Assembly: GCF_004118935.1 (NCBI RefSeq)
Contig: NZ_CP035375.1
Span: forward strand, 62,001-126,000
DNA from: Salinibacterium sp. UTAS2018
GTDB lineage: Bacteria; Actinomycetota; Actinomycetes; Actinomycetales; Microbacteriaceae
DNA: 64,000 nucleotides
Direction of reading: 5' to 3'
Position numbers and translations under genes: made by a program. Shown here piece by piece: positions 16,730-25,150 of this stretch; position 1 is the stretch's first letter, and each line of letters starts with the position of its first letter. Below the pieces are notes generated by a model, which saw nothing but the letters and a program-made list of their open reading frames with translations, ran no database searches and had not been told where the DNA came from.

Positions 16730-17527
16730 CTAGAAACCGACGACAAGGCCAGTCAATACAGAGACCAGAGACCACACCGAGAGGAAGGTGACGACCAACG
16801 CGGCCACCACCCACAAGAAACGTCGAAGGCTCGCAGCACGAACGTCGTGGTGAATCTGCACGAAAGCGCGCGTGAGGGTGTGGGAGGTGACGGCGGAAAG
16901 CTCCGGTTCTGGCCACGTGGCGCTCGCTTCGGCTGCCGCAGAGATCGTCGCGACTTCTTCGCCACTGAGCGTGGCAGCAGACGAGAGCAACCATTGTTCT
17001 AATTGCATCGAGGTAAGAACGTGAACGCCATCCGGAAGTGCCGGCATAGACACCTTCACAGGCTCCACCATGACGAGAACCGGCACCACGTTGACGGCTG
17101 TACGCAGCGCTGCTTCAAGCGACGCCGCAACGGCCAGAGCCGATTCGCGCGCTTCGCTGATGGCGTTACTGATGGTCTTCGCGATGACGAGTTCGTCACC
17201 GCGGATTGCTACATCATCGCCTTGGCAATTAACCACCGAGATGGCGAAGACGCCAGCGCGGCCGACGGCGAAGTGATCGAGAGACGATGCCCCCAATGGC
17301 ACTCCGTGAAGGACGTCCCAGCTATCACCGAGACGATCGAGGATGGAGCCGACCAGCAGTTCACCAACCGCCCCACGGTAGCGTGCTCGGCTTTCGTCCG
17401 TCAGCGGCGAGACGCCGACGACGCGCGCGAGAAATCCACGCGGCGCACAGTGTGCTTGCGCCGCGATGACGGCGGCCATGGCTGATTGTCCAGCGATCCG
17501 GCCGCGAAGATGATTATTCTGCGGCAC
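16730..17527 (-). CDS. NERD-like tail-anchored protein (paralogue 2)
   Basis: About 265 residues, homologous throughout to the gene at 12722-13567. The NERD-like core holds GAVGELLVGSIL and SLDHFAVGRAGVFAIS; the expected Glu and Lys after this strand are absent (AISVV). A C-terminal hydrophobic helix (about 238-262) predicts tail anchoring. GTG at 17527 is chosen because GGAGG lies 6 bases upstream; an in-frame ATG at 17563 has no such site. A VanZ gene follows closely. Function is unknown. Confidence 0.7.
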   Translation of the reverse strand: MPQNNHLRGRIAGQSAMAAVIAAQAHCAPRGFLARVVGVSPLTDESRARYRGAVGELLVGSILDRLGDSWDVLHGVPLGASSLDHFAVGRAGVFAISVVNCQGDDVAIRGDELVIAKTISNAISEARESALAVAASLEAALRTAVNVVPVLVMVEPVKVSMPALPDGVHVLTSMQLEQWLLSSAATLSGEEVATISAAAEASATWPEPELSAVTSHTLTRAFVQIHHDVRAASLRRFLWVVAALVVTFLSVWSLVSVLTGLVVGF

Positions 17528-17576
17528 GCAGACCCTCCAGCTCTTCCATGCAGTGACATGCATGAAGAAATACGTT

Positions 17577-17604
17577 GGGCCGGAGGCTCCCCCGCCTCCG
17601 GCCC
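17577..17604 (-). terminator. Strong hairpin downstream of the HelD gene
   Basis: A perfect 11-bp GC-rich stem (17577-17587 and 17594-17604) with a 6-base loop. It lies between the helicase stop at 17746 and the NERD-like start, so it probably ends the helicase transcript. Confidence 0.75.
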
Positions 17605-17695
17605 GACTCGTGGCGAAGAATCGCTCCCGAGTGAAGGTTCCTCCCCCGAGGAATAACTTCTAGATCAATACTGCCTAACCTGTGAATTCACCGAA

Positions 17696-17727
17696 ACCCC
17701 CACTATTGGGCATACCCGAGTGGGGGT
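17696..17727 (-). terminator. Second hairpin downstream of the HelD gene
   Basis: A perfect 9-bp stem (ACCCCCACT at 17696-17704 and its complement at 17719-17727) whose loop holds a further 3-bp GGG/CCC stem. It starts 19 bases after the helicase stop codon; with the hairpin at 17577 it forms a tandem terminator. Confidence 0.65.
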
Positions 17728-17745
17728 CAACTCCCTCGACCACCC

Positions 17746-20022
17746 CTATTCCGGAGTGGGAATACCTTCAGGGAGCCCCTGGGATGCAACGATGCCAAGC
17801 CGCTGAGTGGAGCGCGTCATCGCCACATAGAGCGCCGCAGCACCGCGGGAAATCTCGTCGACAATGCGCTGAGGTTCGACAACAACCACCGAGTCGAACT
17901 CGAGTCCCTTAGATTCGCGCGGCGTGAGCACAGCAATCGGCTTATTCAGGCCGGCAGCGCCCTCGCCCACCTCTCCGGCAAAAGTCTGCTGCAGTGCATC
18001 CACAATGCTGCTCGTGAGCGAATCGCTGACGATGACCGCGAGAGTGCCGTCGCTGGAAATCGCTCGATCGGCACCGACAACGTCGCTAACGCGAGCACCC
18101 AGTTCGTGGGTCGACACCAGCGTGACATCGACGGGCCACTCACTCTGACGAACAGCACGCGACGGTGTGATCGAGACATCGTGGGCCAGCGCCACAGCTT
18201 CGGCCACTGCCACAATTTGTGATGGCGTGCGGTAGTTGACGGTGAGCTCTTCGAGACGCCAGTGGTCGCCTACATCTGCTGCGAGCGCAGCACCCCAGCT
18301 ATTCGTCGCGGCAGCCGCACTGGCCTGAGCGACATCGCCCACAATCGTGAACGACTTGAGCGGGTTGCGGCGCGCAAGCAGCCGCCACTGCATGGGCGAG
18401 AGCTCTTGCGCTTCGTCGACGACAATATGGCCGTACGTCCACGAGCGGTCTGCCGCCGCGAGATCTGCCGTGGTTGCGCGTTCGGCGCTCGCTTCAAAGC
18501 CCTCGGCGAGAGTCTCAGCATCGATCATGCCTTCAACATCCATATTGCGGATGGCGGCAGCCGCGTTTTCAACGTCACGCTTGCGCTGTTGCTTGCGCTC
18601 GCGCTCTGCTGCCGTCTGAGCCACATCGACTTCACCGAGTAACTCTGCCGCTTCGTCGAGTAGCGCAACGTCGCTCACAGTGAACGGAGCATCGCGCTCG
18701 CGACGCAGCAGGTCGCGCTCTTCGGGCGTCCAGCGGGGCGTGAGGCTGCGCAGCCAGCTGGGGCGGGCATAGAGATCGTTAATAAGCTTTTCGGGCGTCA
18801 GCGGCATCCACGCTGTGTTAAGCGCAACTTTAACGTCGTGCGCTGTGCGAATATCTTCGCGCAACCACTTCTGGTCAGCGTCATCGATCGTGTTGCCGTG
18901 GGAGCGCAACTGGTCGGCGAGCAAACGACTGATTCCGGCGATCGCAGCCTTGTTGAAGATCACGCGAGCAAGGTTATGGGGCTTGTGAGAGTCCCACGCC
19001 TTCTGCATCGCCGCACGGAGCAGGTCGGCGGGTACATCCAGAATCTCGCCGTTGATTTCCATACGCTGCGTTTCGGTCGGCACCACACGCCGCGAACGAA
19101 CGGCGCGCTTGATGAGCTCTGCCATCTCGAGCGAGCCCTTGAGCCGCGCGACCACGTCGACATCTTCGCGGCGCGCATCAATTCCCGGGAACAGCTGGCC
19201 AAGACTCGCGAGGACGACGCCCGTCTCGCCGAGCGAGGGCAGCACTGCTTCGATGTAGCGCAAGAACGAGCGCGAAGGCCCGACGATGAGCACACCGGAT
19301 GCCGACAGCCGTTCTCGATGCGAGTACAGCAAGAACGCGGCGCGGTGAAGCGCGACCGCCGTCTTGCCCGTTCCCGGCCCACCCTGCACGACGAGAGCAC
19401 CGCGAAGCTCGGAACGGATGATGGCGTCTTGCTCCGCCTGGATCGTTGCCACGATGTCGCCCATGCGACCCGTGCGCTCGGCGGTGAGACTCGCCATGAG
19501 TGCCGCTTCGCCCTGAAGGGAAGCAGCATCAGTTTCGAGAAGTTCAGAGTCGAAGATTTCGTCGTCGATGCGAACGATGTCGCGGCCGTTACTCTGCAGG
19601 TGCCGGCGCGCTCGGGCACCGAGTGGTGTCGCGGCGGTCGCTTGATAAAACGCGCGTGCTTGAGGAACTCGCCAGTCGAGCAGCAGCGGGCGCTGGTCTT
19701 CGTCCCGCAAACCAATGCGACCGATGTACCGAACGGGGCGCTCGGGGGTGCCTTCAGAATCACTCTCGACCTCGCTTTCGGCATCCACTTCGAGTTCGAG
19801 TCGACCGAACGCTAGTCGCTCGTCAATCTCGCGCAGCTGGCCGATGCGATCTTCGTAAATGCGAGCGAAAGCGTCGCGCTCAGAGCGGTTTTGGTGAGTA
19901 CCACCCGGCGCGCTCCGGCGCACGGATTCCAGCTGCTCTTGCGCAGCATTGCGCAGTCCATCCAGCCGGCGATAGAGGCCGTGGACGTACGCCCGTTCGC
20001 GTTCAAGCTCACTCGATGACAT
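17746..20022 (-). CDS. helD: HelD-type RNA polymerase-associated ATPase/helicase
   Basis: Superfamily 1 UvrD/Rep-like ATPase of 758 residues. The N-terminal 75 residues form the coiled coil typical of HelD, and the RYIGRIGLRDEDQRPLLLDW segment (98-117) is characteristic. Walker A GGPGTGKT is at about 214-221, the Walker B DEAQELSP later, with VNYRTP, ESKGLEFDSV and YVAMTRS motifs at the end. HelD proteins remove stalled RNA polymerase from DNA; some actinobacterial forms give rifampicin tolerance. ATG at 20022 follows GGAGAGG. It is monocistronic, ending at two hairpins. Confidence 0.88.
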   Translation of the reverse strand: MSSSELERERAYVHGLYRRLDGLRNAAQEQLESVRRSAPGGTHQNRSERDAFARIYEDRIGQLREIDERLAFGRLELEVDAESEVESDSEGTPERPVRYIGRIGLRDEDQRPLLLDWRVPQARAFYQATAATPLGARARRHLQSNGRDIVRIDDEIFDSELLETDAASLQGEAALMASLTAERTGRMGDIVATIQAEQDAIIRSELRGALVVQGGPGTGKTAVALHRAAFLLYSHRERLSASGVLIVGPSRSFLRYIEAVLPSLGETGVVLASLGQLFPGIDARREDVDVVARLKGSLEMAELIKRAVRSRRVVPTETQRMEINGEILDVPADLLRAAMQKAWDSHKPHNLARVIFNKAAIAGISRLLADQLRSHGNTIDDADQKWLREDIRTAHDVKVALNTAWMPLTPEKLINDLYARPSWLRSLTPRWTPEERDLLRRERDAPFTVSDVALLDEAAELLGEVDVAQTAAERERKQQRKRDVENAAAAIRNMDVEGMIDAETLAEGFEASAERATTADLAAADRSWTYGHIVVDEAQELSPMQWRLLARRNPLKSFTIVGDVAQASAAAATNSWGAALAADVGDHWRLEELTVNYRTPSQIVAVAEAVALAHDVSITPSRAVRQSEWPVDVTLVSTHELGARVSDVVGADRAISSDGTLAVIVSDSLTSSIVDALQQTFAGEVGEGAAGLNKPIAVLTPRESKGLEFDSVVVVEPQRIVDEISRGAAALYVAMTRSTQRLGIVASQGLPEGIPTPE

Positions 20023-20133
20023 CCGGTGTCCTCTCCAAATTGCGACCTTCAATCGTACGCTCCTTTTGACTATAAATTCGCCGCTTAACTCTTGCGCTCG
20101 GCGCAACTCAGTGGCACGCTGAAGTCAGTTAAA

Positions 20134-20184
20134 ACTCATCGCTCACCAGAGTCGCAGGCAGTGCCGCACCGGTGGGCGATGAGT
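20134..20184. repeat. Long inverted repeat in a divergent promoter region
   Basis: Arms 20134-20147 and 20171-20184 pair over 14 positions with one T/G mismatch (wobble in RNA); the loop is 23 bases. It lies between helD and the gene starting at 20312. Confidence 0.65.
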
Positions 20185-20214
20185 CTGTTAACGGGGATAA
20201 GTCTGTTAGCGGGG
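20182..20214. repeat. Tandem direct repeat, 18-bp period
   Basis: AGTCTGTTAnCGGGG occurs at 20182-20196 and 20200-20214, 14 of 15 bases identical. It overlaps the right arm of the inverted repeat before it. It may be a pair of protein-binding sites about 100 bases upstream of the 20312 start. Confidence 0.55.
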
Positions 20215-20299
20215 CTTTCTTCTCTAGCTTGTGGTCGGCAATCCTCCGACGGCCGTGATCACCCCCGAATTGAGGCTGCTGCCGGCGGCCCCCACGCCC

Positions 20300-20311
20300 T
20301 ACGATTGTCGG
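20300..20311 (+). promoter_or_regulatory. Leaderless-type -10 box
   Basis: TACGAT at 20300-20305, 6 bases, then ATG at 20312. Confidence 0.6.
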
Positions 20312-21400
20312 ATGCTGCGTTCCATCGACTATTCCGGATTGATTTATCCGGTGAATCCCCACGACGTCGCAGCGTTCAAGTCATCCCGGCGAGACCATTT
20401 CGGATACTCGACGCTTCGCCTCATGGGCACGACCGTGCTGGTCGCCAGCGGCATCGCCTTTCTCATTCTCGTCGTGAGCGGCCCGATCCTCAGCGCTCTC
20501 GGAAGCTCGTTTCTCGCGGCGTTCGTCAATGGCGAGGGCGCCGCTGCCCTGCCCTCACTCTTCATCACGCTCGCGGTCGCGTTCGCGTTCCTCGCTGTGA
20601 TTGGTGGCAGCATCTACGTCGCCATACGGAGTTGGCGCAGAAGCGGCGGTCCCTGGCAGCGGTTTTATCGCATGAACAAATTTGCGGAGGACAACGAGCT
20701 GAGCTTTACCCCGCTCGATTACGACAGCCCCTACCCCGGGCTCATTTTCTCTCAGGGCGACAGTCGCACTATTCGTCACCGCTTCACCAGTGCAGCGGGC
20801 CGAACGCTCGACTACGGCAACTATGAGTACTCCACCGGCTCAGGTAAAAGCAAAACCACGCAGAAGTGGGGATTCCTAGCGCTTGAGCTCGATCGGGCTC
20901 TCCCCCACATGGTGTTGGATGCCGCCGCCAATAATCAGCTGTTCGGTGTTAGCAATTTGCCGCAAGCGTTCGCGAAGAATCAGGTGTTGAAGCTTGAGGG
21001 GGATTTTAATTCTCACTTCACGCTCTACTGCCCCACTGCTTACGAACGTGACGCTCTCTACGTTTTCACTCCCGATCTCATGGCGTTACTGATCGACAAG
21101 GCAGCGCCCTTCGATGTCGAGGTAGTCGACAAGTGGCTTTTGGTGTACTCGCCCAAACCCTTCGACCTCATCGACCCCGCGGTTCATCGTCGACTCCTTG
21201 GGATCGCCGACACCGTAGGCACCAAGGCTCTTCGTCAGTCACGCAACTACGCTGACGACACCATCGGTGATCGAAGCGTGAACCTTGTAGCACCCCGCGG
21301 CCAGCGCCTGAGAAGTGGGATTCCGCAAGCGACTCTGATCACCGCTGCCGTGTTCGCTCTCATCTTCGGGGGCCAACTCTTGCTCAGGATGACGGGCTAA
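20312..21400 (+). CDS. Membrane protein of unknown function, DUF3137-like
   Basis: Protein of 362 residues. Two hydrophobic helices lie at about 40-75 and 90-112. A soluble domain of about 220 residues follows, with NKFAEDNELSF and a YEYSTGSGKSKTTQKWGFLALEL stretch split by turns, and a last helix sits at about 340-360. The order resembles DUF3137-type proteins, but I am not certain of the family. The ATG at 20312 directly follows a TACGAT box; an in-frame GTG at 20231 lies upstream of that box and is rejected. No functional clue from its neighbours. Confidence 0.72.
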   Translation: MLRSIDYSGLIYPVNPHDVAAFKSSRRDHFGYSTLRLMGTTVLVASGIAFLILVVSGPILSALGSSFLAAFVNGEGAAALPSLFITLAVAFAFLAVIGGSIYVAIRSWRRSGGPWQRFYRMNKFAEDNELSFTPLDYDSPYPGLIFSQGDSRTIRHRFTSAAGRTLDYGNYEYSTGSGKSKTTQKWGFLALELDRALPHMVLDAAANNQLFGVSNLPQAFAKNQVLKLEGDFNSHFTLYCPTAYERDALYVFTPDLMALLIDKAAPFDVEVVDKWLLVYSPKPFDLIDPAVHRRLLGIADTVGTKALRQSRNYADDTIGDRSVNLVAPRGQRLRSGIPQATLITAAVFALIFGGQLLLRMTG

Positions 21401-21435
21401 CGACCAGCCCCACGGCGGCCGCTAGCGACCGCGAG

Positions 21436-22671
21436 CTATCGCGGTGTGCCGGTGAGAGCCTGGCGTGCTTCCACGATCGCGCCCAGCAAGACCGCTTCAT
21501 CGGCGATAGCCCCGATCTGATCGCGGCCAGTAATAATGCGCTGGCGAGCGAAAGCAAGCCGGGTGGCTTCTTGGATGTACACCTTCATTACCGCCCGCTT
21601 GTTGTTGCGCGCTGCCCAAGCCAAGGCCTGACGACGACCAGCGGGCGTAGCCAACACAGCGACTTCATCCTGATTGAACCACCCCGCGTTTGCGTATTCG
21701 GCGAGACGGTCGAACGTCATCCGCGCTTCTTGACGACGCAGGTACACGACGATCACGATTGCCACAATGAACAGAGGGAACTGCACGATCGCGTAGTAAC
21801 CGAAGAAGTCGTTCACGAAAAACAGCGCACCGTTCCACAGCGCATGAAGTGCGATCGCTAACGCGAGGCCCACGGCGAAAACGCCGACGGCGCGCGCATT
21901 ACTGCGCGATCGTACTGCTAACCCCAGAGCGATGCCGGTGCACGCTGTGAACATCACGTGCGCGAACGGCGACATGAGACCGCGAACAAGGAACATTTGC
22001 AGGATGCTCGAGCCGCTGCCATCAAGGCTCACAAGCTCTGAACCGAAGTAGAGGATGTTTTCGGTGAAGGCGAAACCACCGGCAATCCAGGCTGCATAAA
22101 CAAGCCCATCGACCGGTCCATCGAAGTGACGCCGAGCGACCCAGAAGATCACCAAAATGCCGAGTGCTTTGCCTGCCTCCTCCACGATCGGGGCTTGGAT
22201 GGCGGCGGAGAAGAAGTCGTACGCCGGGCCAGGGCCACCGAGAGCGTTGATGACGTTGTCAATCTCCGCTCCGATGATGAGAGCAAGCAGCACCGCAACG
22301 CCGGCTCCCCAAAGAAACGCGAAGATCACAGCGAGTCGAGGTTCGGGCTCCCACCGGTCGATCCAGCGCACCGCAAAGAACACCACAGCAAGCGGCACGA
22401 TAGCTAAGACGCCGCCGAGCGCGAAAGCATCCGTTCCGATTCCGGAGATCACGTAGACAACGACGAAGAGCAAGACGAACGACAGAGCGATAACGCCCAG
22501 GATGCCCAAGATCAGCAGCCCCGGCCCCCGTGGTTGTGGCACGTGCGGCGGCAAATGATGCTGTTGAGCATCGCGAGCGATATCAGCGGAAGCCGCGGTG
22601 GGGCTCGGTGCCGATCGCCCCGCTGCCGCCGTGTAGTCAGGAGTCACGGAAGAAGGATCGCTCGCGGTCAT
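21436..22671 (-). CDS. prsW: PrsW family intramembrane metalloprotease
   Basis: Polytopic membrane protein of 411 residues with about nine helices and hydrophilic ends. PrsW cleaves anti-sigma factors in Bacillus subtilis. Family motifs are present: EEAGKALGI in one helix and HALWNG in a later one, both thought to carry metal-binding residues. The C-terminal 90 residues are cytosolic and unlike the short Bacillus enzyme. The ATG follows a TAGTCT box by 7 bases. The RskA-type anti-sigma factor at 4054-4938 is a conceivable, untested substrate. Confidence 0.87.
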   Translation of the reverse strand: MTASDPSSVTPDYTAAAGRSAPSPTAASADIARDAQQHHLPPHVPQPRGPGLLILGILGVIALSFVLLFVVVYVISGIGTDAFALGGVLAIVPLAVVFFAVRWIDRWEPEPRLAVIFAFLWGAGVAVLLALIIGAEIDNVINALGGPGPAYDFFSAAIQAPIVEEAGKALGILVIFWVARRHFDGPVDGLVYAAWIAGGFAFTENILYFGSELVSLDGSGSSILQMFLVRGLMSPFAHVMFTACTGIALGLAVRSRSNARAVGVFAVGLALAIALHALWNGALFFVNDFFGYYAIVQFPLFIVAIVIVVYLRRQEARMTFDRLAEYANAGWFNQDEVAVLATPAGRRQALAWAARNNKRAVMKVYIQEATRLAFARQRIITGRDQIGAIADEAVLLGAIVEARQALTGTPR

Positions 22672-22684
22672 GACATCGAGACTA
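22672..22684 (-). promoter_or_regulatory. Leaderless-type -10 box for prsW
   Basis: Minus-strand TAGTCT (22684-22679), 7 bases, then ATG at 22671. Confidence 0.55.
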
Positions 22685-22710
22685 GCGTGCAGGCGCTGCG
22701 GCCCTTGTCG

Positions 22711-23541
22711 TTACTTGGTGCCCTCTTGCTGCTCGCGAAGGATGCTGAGCGCACGATTGACGCGATCGCCCAGGCCGGCGACACGCTTCTTTGACGATCG
22801 CTCCGCCTCCACAATCAAACTCATGAGCTCGCCGCGATACACGTCTTGAGTCGAGCGAACCGACATTGCAAGCGCGAGCGAAGCTTGAGCGGCCACGATT
22901 CCAATCGCTGCGCTCACGACGAGGGCAGCACAAGCCAGCGCAACGACGACGCCCGAGAGAGCACCCTGTGCCGTGCCGACCACGGCCGTAATAACGAACG
23001 CGATTGCGAGTACCGGCGCGATAAGCCGATGTGGCGTGCGCACGCTCAGCTGTAACGCTGCCGACACCGTGGCGGCATCCGCGGCACGATGCGCCTTGGC
23101 GGCATTATCAATAGCGGTCACTCGAGCTCGGAACTCGTCCACTTGGTCCTGGTGGATGCGCAAGCCCGCCGATTCGATGAGTTCGTCGCGTACGAGGCGG
23201 TAGCTATCGGCGGGTGGTCGCACGATCACTACCGCGATGATCGCTACGATAACGACGGCCACGACTACCGTGCCGAGAGCAAGTAGGATCGCGGCGGGCG
23301 TCTGAGCGGGTTCTGCAAAAAACAGCCGGGTGCTCCAGTCGGCAGAGATCGTGAGCGCCACGATCGCGAGTCCTGCGAGAGGAACCGTCCACGCGACGGG
23401 GTGCAGGCGCAGCCGAGTGCGAACACCGCGAGCCAGTCGCAAGTGATCGAAGCGTGCTGTCGCGTGGTCGGCGACTTGCGCTGACAAGGCAACAAGCCAG
23501 AGTGCGGCCACGATGGTAAGAGCTGTCCACGAAGATTCCAC
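22711..23541 (-). CDS. Membrane protein of unknown function
   Basis: Protein of 276 residues that I do not recognise. Hydrophobic helices occur at about 5-20, 50-70, 82-105 and as a pair near 180-230. A hydrophilic loop (about 105-170) and a basic C-terminal tail contain helix-forming residues (VEAERSSKKRVAGLGDRVN). GTG at 23541 is chosen because TACAGT ends 6 bases before it. An in-frame start upstream at 23745 would run into the Ada-AlkA promoter region. It lies divergent from the Ada-AlkA gene. Confidence 0.7.
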   Translation of the reverse strand: MESSWTALTIVAALWLVALSAQVADHATARFDHLRLARGVRTRLRLHPVAWTVPLAGLAIVALTISADWSTRLFFAEPAQTPAAILLALGTVVVAVVIVAIIAVVIVRPPADSYRLVRDELIESAGLRIHQDQVDEFRARVTAIDNAAKAHRAADAATVSAALQLSVRTPHRLIAPVLAIAFVITAVVGTAQGALSGVVVALACAALVVSAAIGIVAAQASLALAMSVRSTQDVYRGELMSLIVEAERSSKKRVAGLGDRVNRALSILREQQEGTK

Positions 23542-23553
23542 GCTGCGACTGTA
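23542..23553 (-). promoter_or_regulatory. Leaderless-type -10 box
   Basis: Minus-strand TACAGT (23553-23548), 6 bases, then GTG at 23541. Confidence 0.55.
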
Positions 23554-23665
23554 GTCGCTTCCCCGCTTTCCCGACGAGACTTTGTGCCGATGCTGCGTGG
23601 AGTCACGGTGCGGTGGTGTCCGATTTCCGCTGGTCAGTACGCTGCACGAGTGGCAGAGTGAGAGC

Positions 23666-25114
23666 ATGTTCTTCCCCGCCCTCAGCTTCGACGAGCAATA
23701 CCGCGCACTCTGTTCACGAGACGCGCGTTTCGACGGGCAGTTCATTGCGGGCGTGCACTCTACGGGAATCTATTGCCGTCCCAGCTGCCCTGCCGTGGCT
23801 CCGAAACCACGCAATGTGCGCTTTTATCGCACCGCGGCCGCCGCCCACGAAGCCGGGCTCCGCGCCTGCAAACGGTGCCAACCAGATGCCGTGCCGGGGT
23901 CTCCGGAATGGAACCTCAACGATGATCTGGCTTCGCGCGCCATGCGCCTCATCGCTGACGGAGTCGTCGAGCGCGACGGCGTCGAGGGCCTCGCCACTCG
24001 ACTCGGCTACACGAGCCGCCACCTCACTCGGGTGCTCACCGCGGAACTGGGAGCCGGTCCTCTCGCCCTCGCGCGTGCTCACCGCGCTCAAGCCGCCCGT
24101 ACGCTGCTGGGGGCGACCGAGCTGAGTATCTCTGACGTCGCCTTCGCTGCCGGATTCTCCAGCATCCGGCAGTTCAACGACACCATTCAGGCCGTGTACG
24201 AGACCACACCGAGCCAATTGCGCACCCTCGCTCGTCGCGGAGCAGCCGCTCACCCGCACACCTCCCCCGAGCGCCCCTCAGCCCTCACGCTACGGTTGCC
24301 CACACGGGCACCATTCGACGGCGCTGGCCTCATGACATTTTTCGCGAATCACGCGGTCGCCGGCATCGAGACCGCCACCGCTACGAGCCTGGAACGCGCC
24401 ATCCGCCTCCCGGGTGGGGTTGCCCAGGTGCGACTCGAACTCGGCGACCAGAGCATCACGTGTATCGCTCAGCTCGCCAGAATTTCGGATGTCGCACCGC
24501 TCGTCGCCCGCGTGCGTCGCCTCTTCGACCTCGACGCCGACTCACTCGCGATCGACGAGGCGCTCAGCGCCGACCCTGCCCTGGCTCCCTCTGTAGCGCG
24601 CGTGCCCGGAATACGGCTGCCGGGCAGCGTCGACACCGAGGAGACACTGTTCCGCACGCTCCTCGGGCAGCAGATCTCGGTCGCCGCCGCACGCACCGTG
24701 CACGCTCGGGTGGTTGCAGAGCTAGGACACGACGGACTTTTCCCGACCGCAGCAGTGCTCGCGACATCCGGAGCCGAAGTTTTGCGCGGCCCCACGGCTC
24801 GTATTGCGAGCATTCTCGGTGTTGCCGAAGCGCTTGCGTCTGGCGCGTTAGAGCTTGACGTCTCCACCCCTGTCGATGAATTCACAGCAAAGCTCGTCGC
24901 CATGCCCGGAATCGGCCCGTGGACGGCGGGCTACCTGGCGATGCGCGTGCTCGGAAGCTCCGACATCATGCTCAGCAGTGACCTCGTCGTGCGCCAAGGC
25001 GCTGGGGAGTTGGGCCTCCCCGCTACCGCGACAGCGCTCACTCAGTACTCTCGTCAGTGGGCCCCGTGGCGCAGCTACGCGTGCATGCACTTGTGGCGAT
25101 CACGGCCGCTCTAG
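23666..25114 (+). CDS. alkA: Ada-AlkA fusion: DNA-3-methyladenine glycosylase II with Ada-type regulatory domains
   Basis: Alkylation repair and response protein of 482 residues. The N-terminal Ada zinc domain has the four ligands Cys37, Cys41, Cys68 and Cys71; Cys37 is the expected acceptor of methyl groups from phosphotriesters. An AraC-type HTH follows (about 90-190), then the AlkA N-terminal domain and the HhH-GPD glycosylase (about 300-470) with GIGPWTAGYLAMR and Asp in SSDLVVR. Mycobacteria have the same fusion. It therefore senses methylation and excises 3-methyladenine. The ATG at 23666 gives a protein that starts exactly at the Ada domain. Confidence 0.92.
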   Translation: MFFPALSFDEQYRALCSRDARFDGQFIAGVHSTGIYCRPSCPAVAPKPRNVRFYRTAAAAHEAGLRACKRCQPDAVPGSPEWNLNDDLASRAMRLIADGVVERDGVEGLATRLGYTSRHLTRVLTAELGAGPLALARAHRAQAARTLLGATELSISDVAFAAGFSSIRQFNDTIQAVYETTPSQLRTLARRGAAAHPHTSPERPSALTLRLPTRAPFDGAGLMTFFANHAVAGIETATATSLERAIRLPGGVAQVRLELGDQSITCIAQLARISDVAPLVARVRRLFDLDADSLAIDEALSADPALAPSVARVPGIRLPGSVDTEETLFRTLLGQQISVAAARTVHARVVAELGHDGLFPTAAVLATSGAEVLRGPTARIASILGVAEALASGALELDVSTPVDEFTAKLVAMPGIGPWTAGYLAMRVLGSSDIMLSSDLVVRQGAGELGLPATATALTQYSRQWAPWRSYACMHLWRSRPL

Positions 25115-25138
25115 GTAGAGCAGAACACAACCTCACCG

Positions 25139-25150
25139 TAGGCTGGACCT
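25139..25150 (+). promoter_or_regulatory. Leaderless-type -10 box
   Basis: TAGGCT at 25139-25144, 6 bases, then ATG at 25151. Confidence 0.6.

Noticed and set aside
20092..20106. Palindrome TTGCGC-TCG-GCGCAA upstream of helD, considered as a rifamycin-associated element
   Set aside because: It does not match the 19-bp element as I remember it, and its distance from the start is large. It is left as an unassigned short palindrome.
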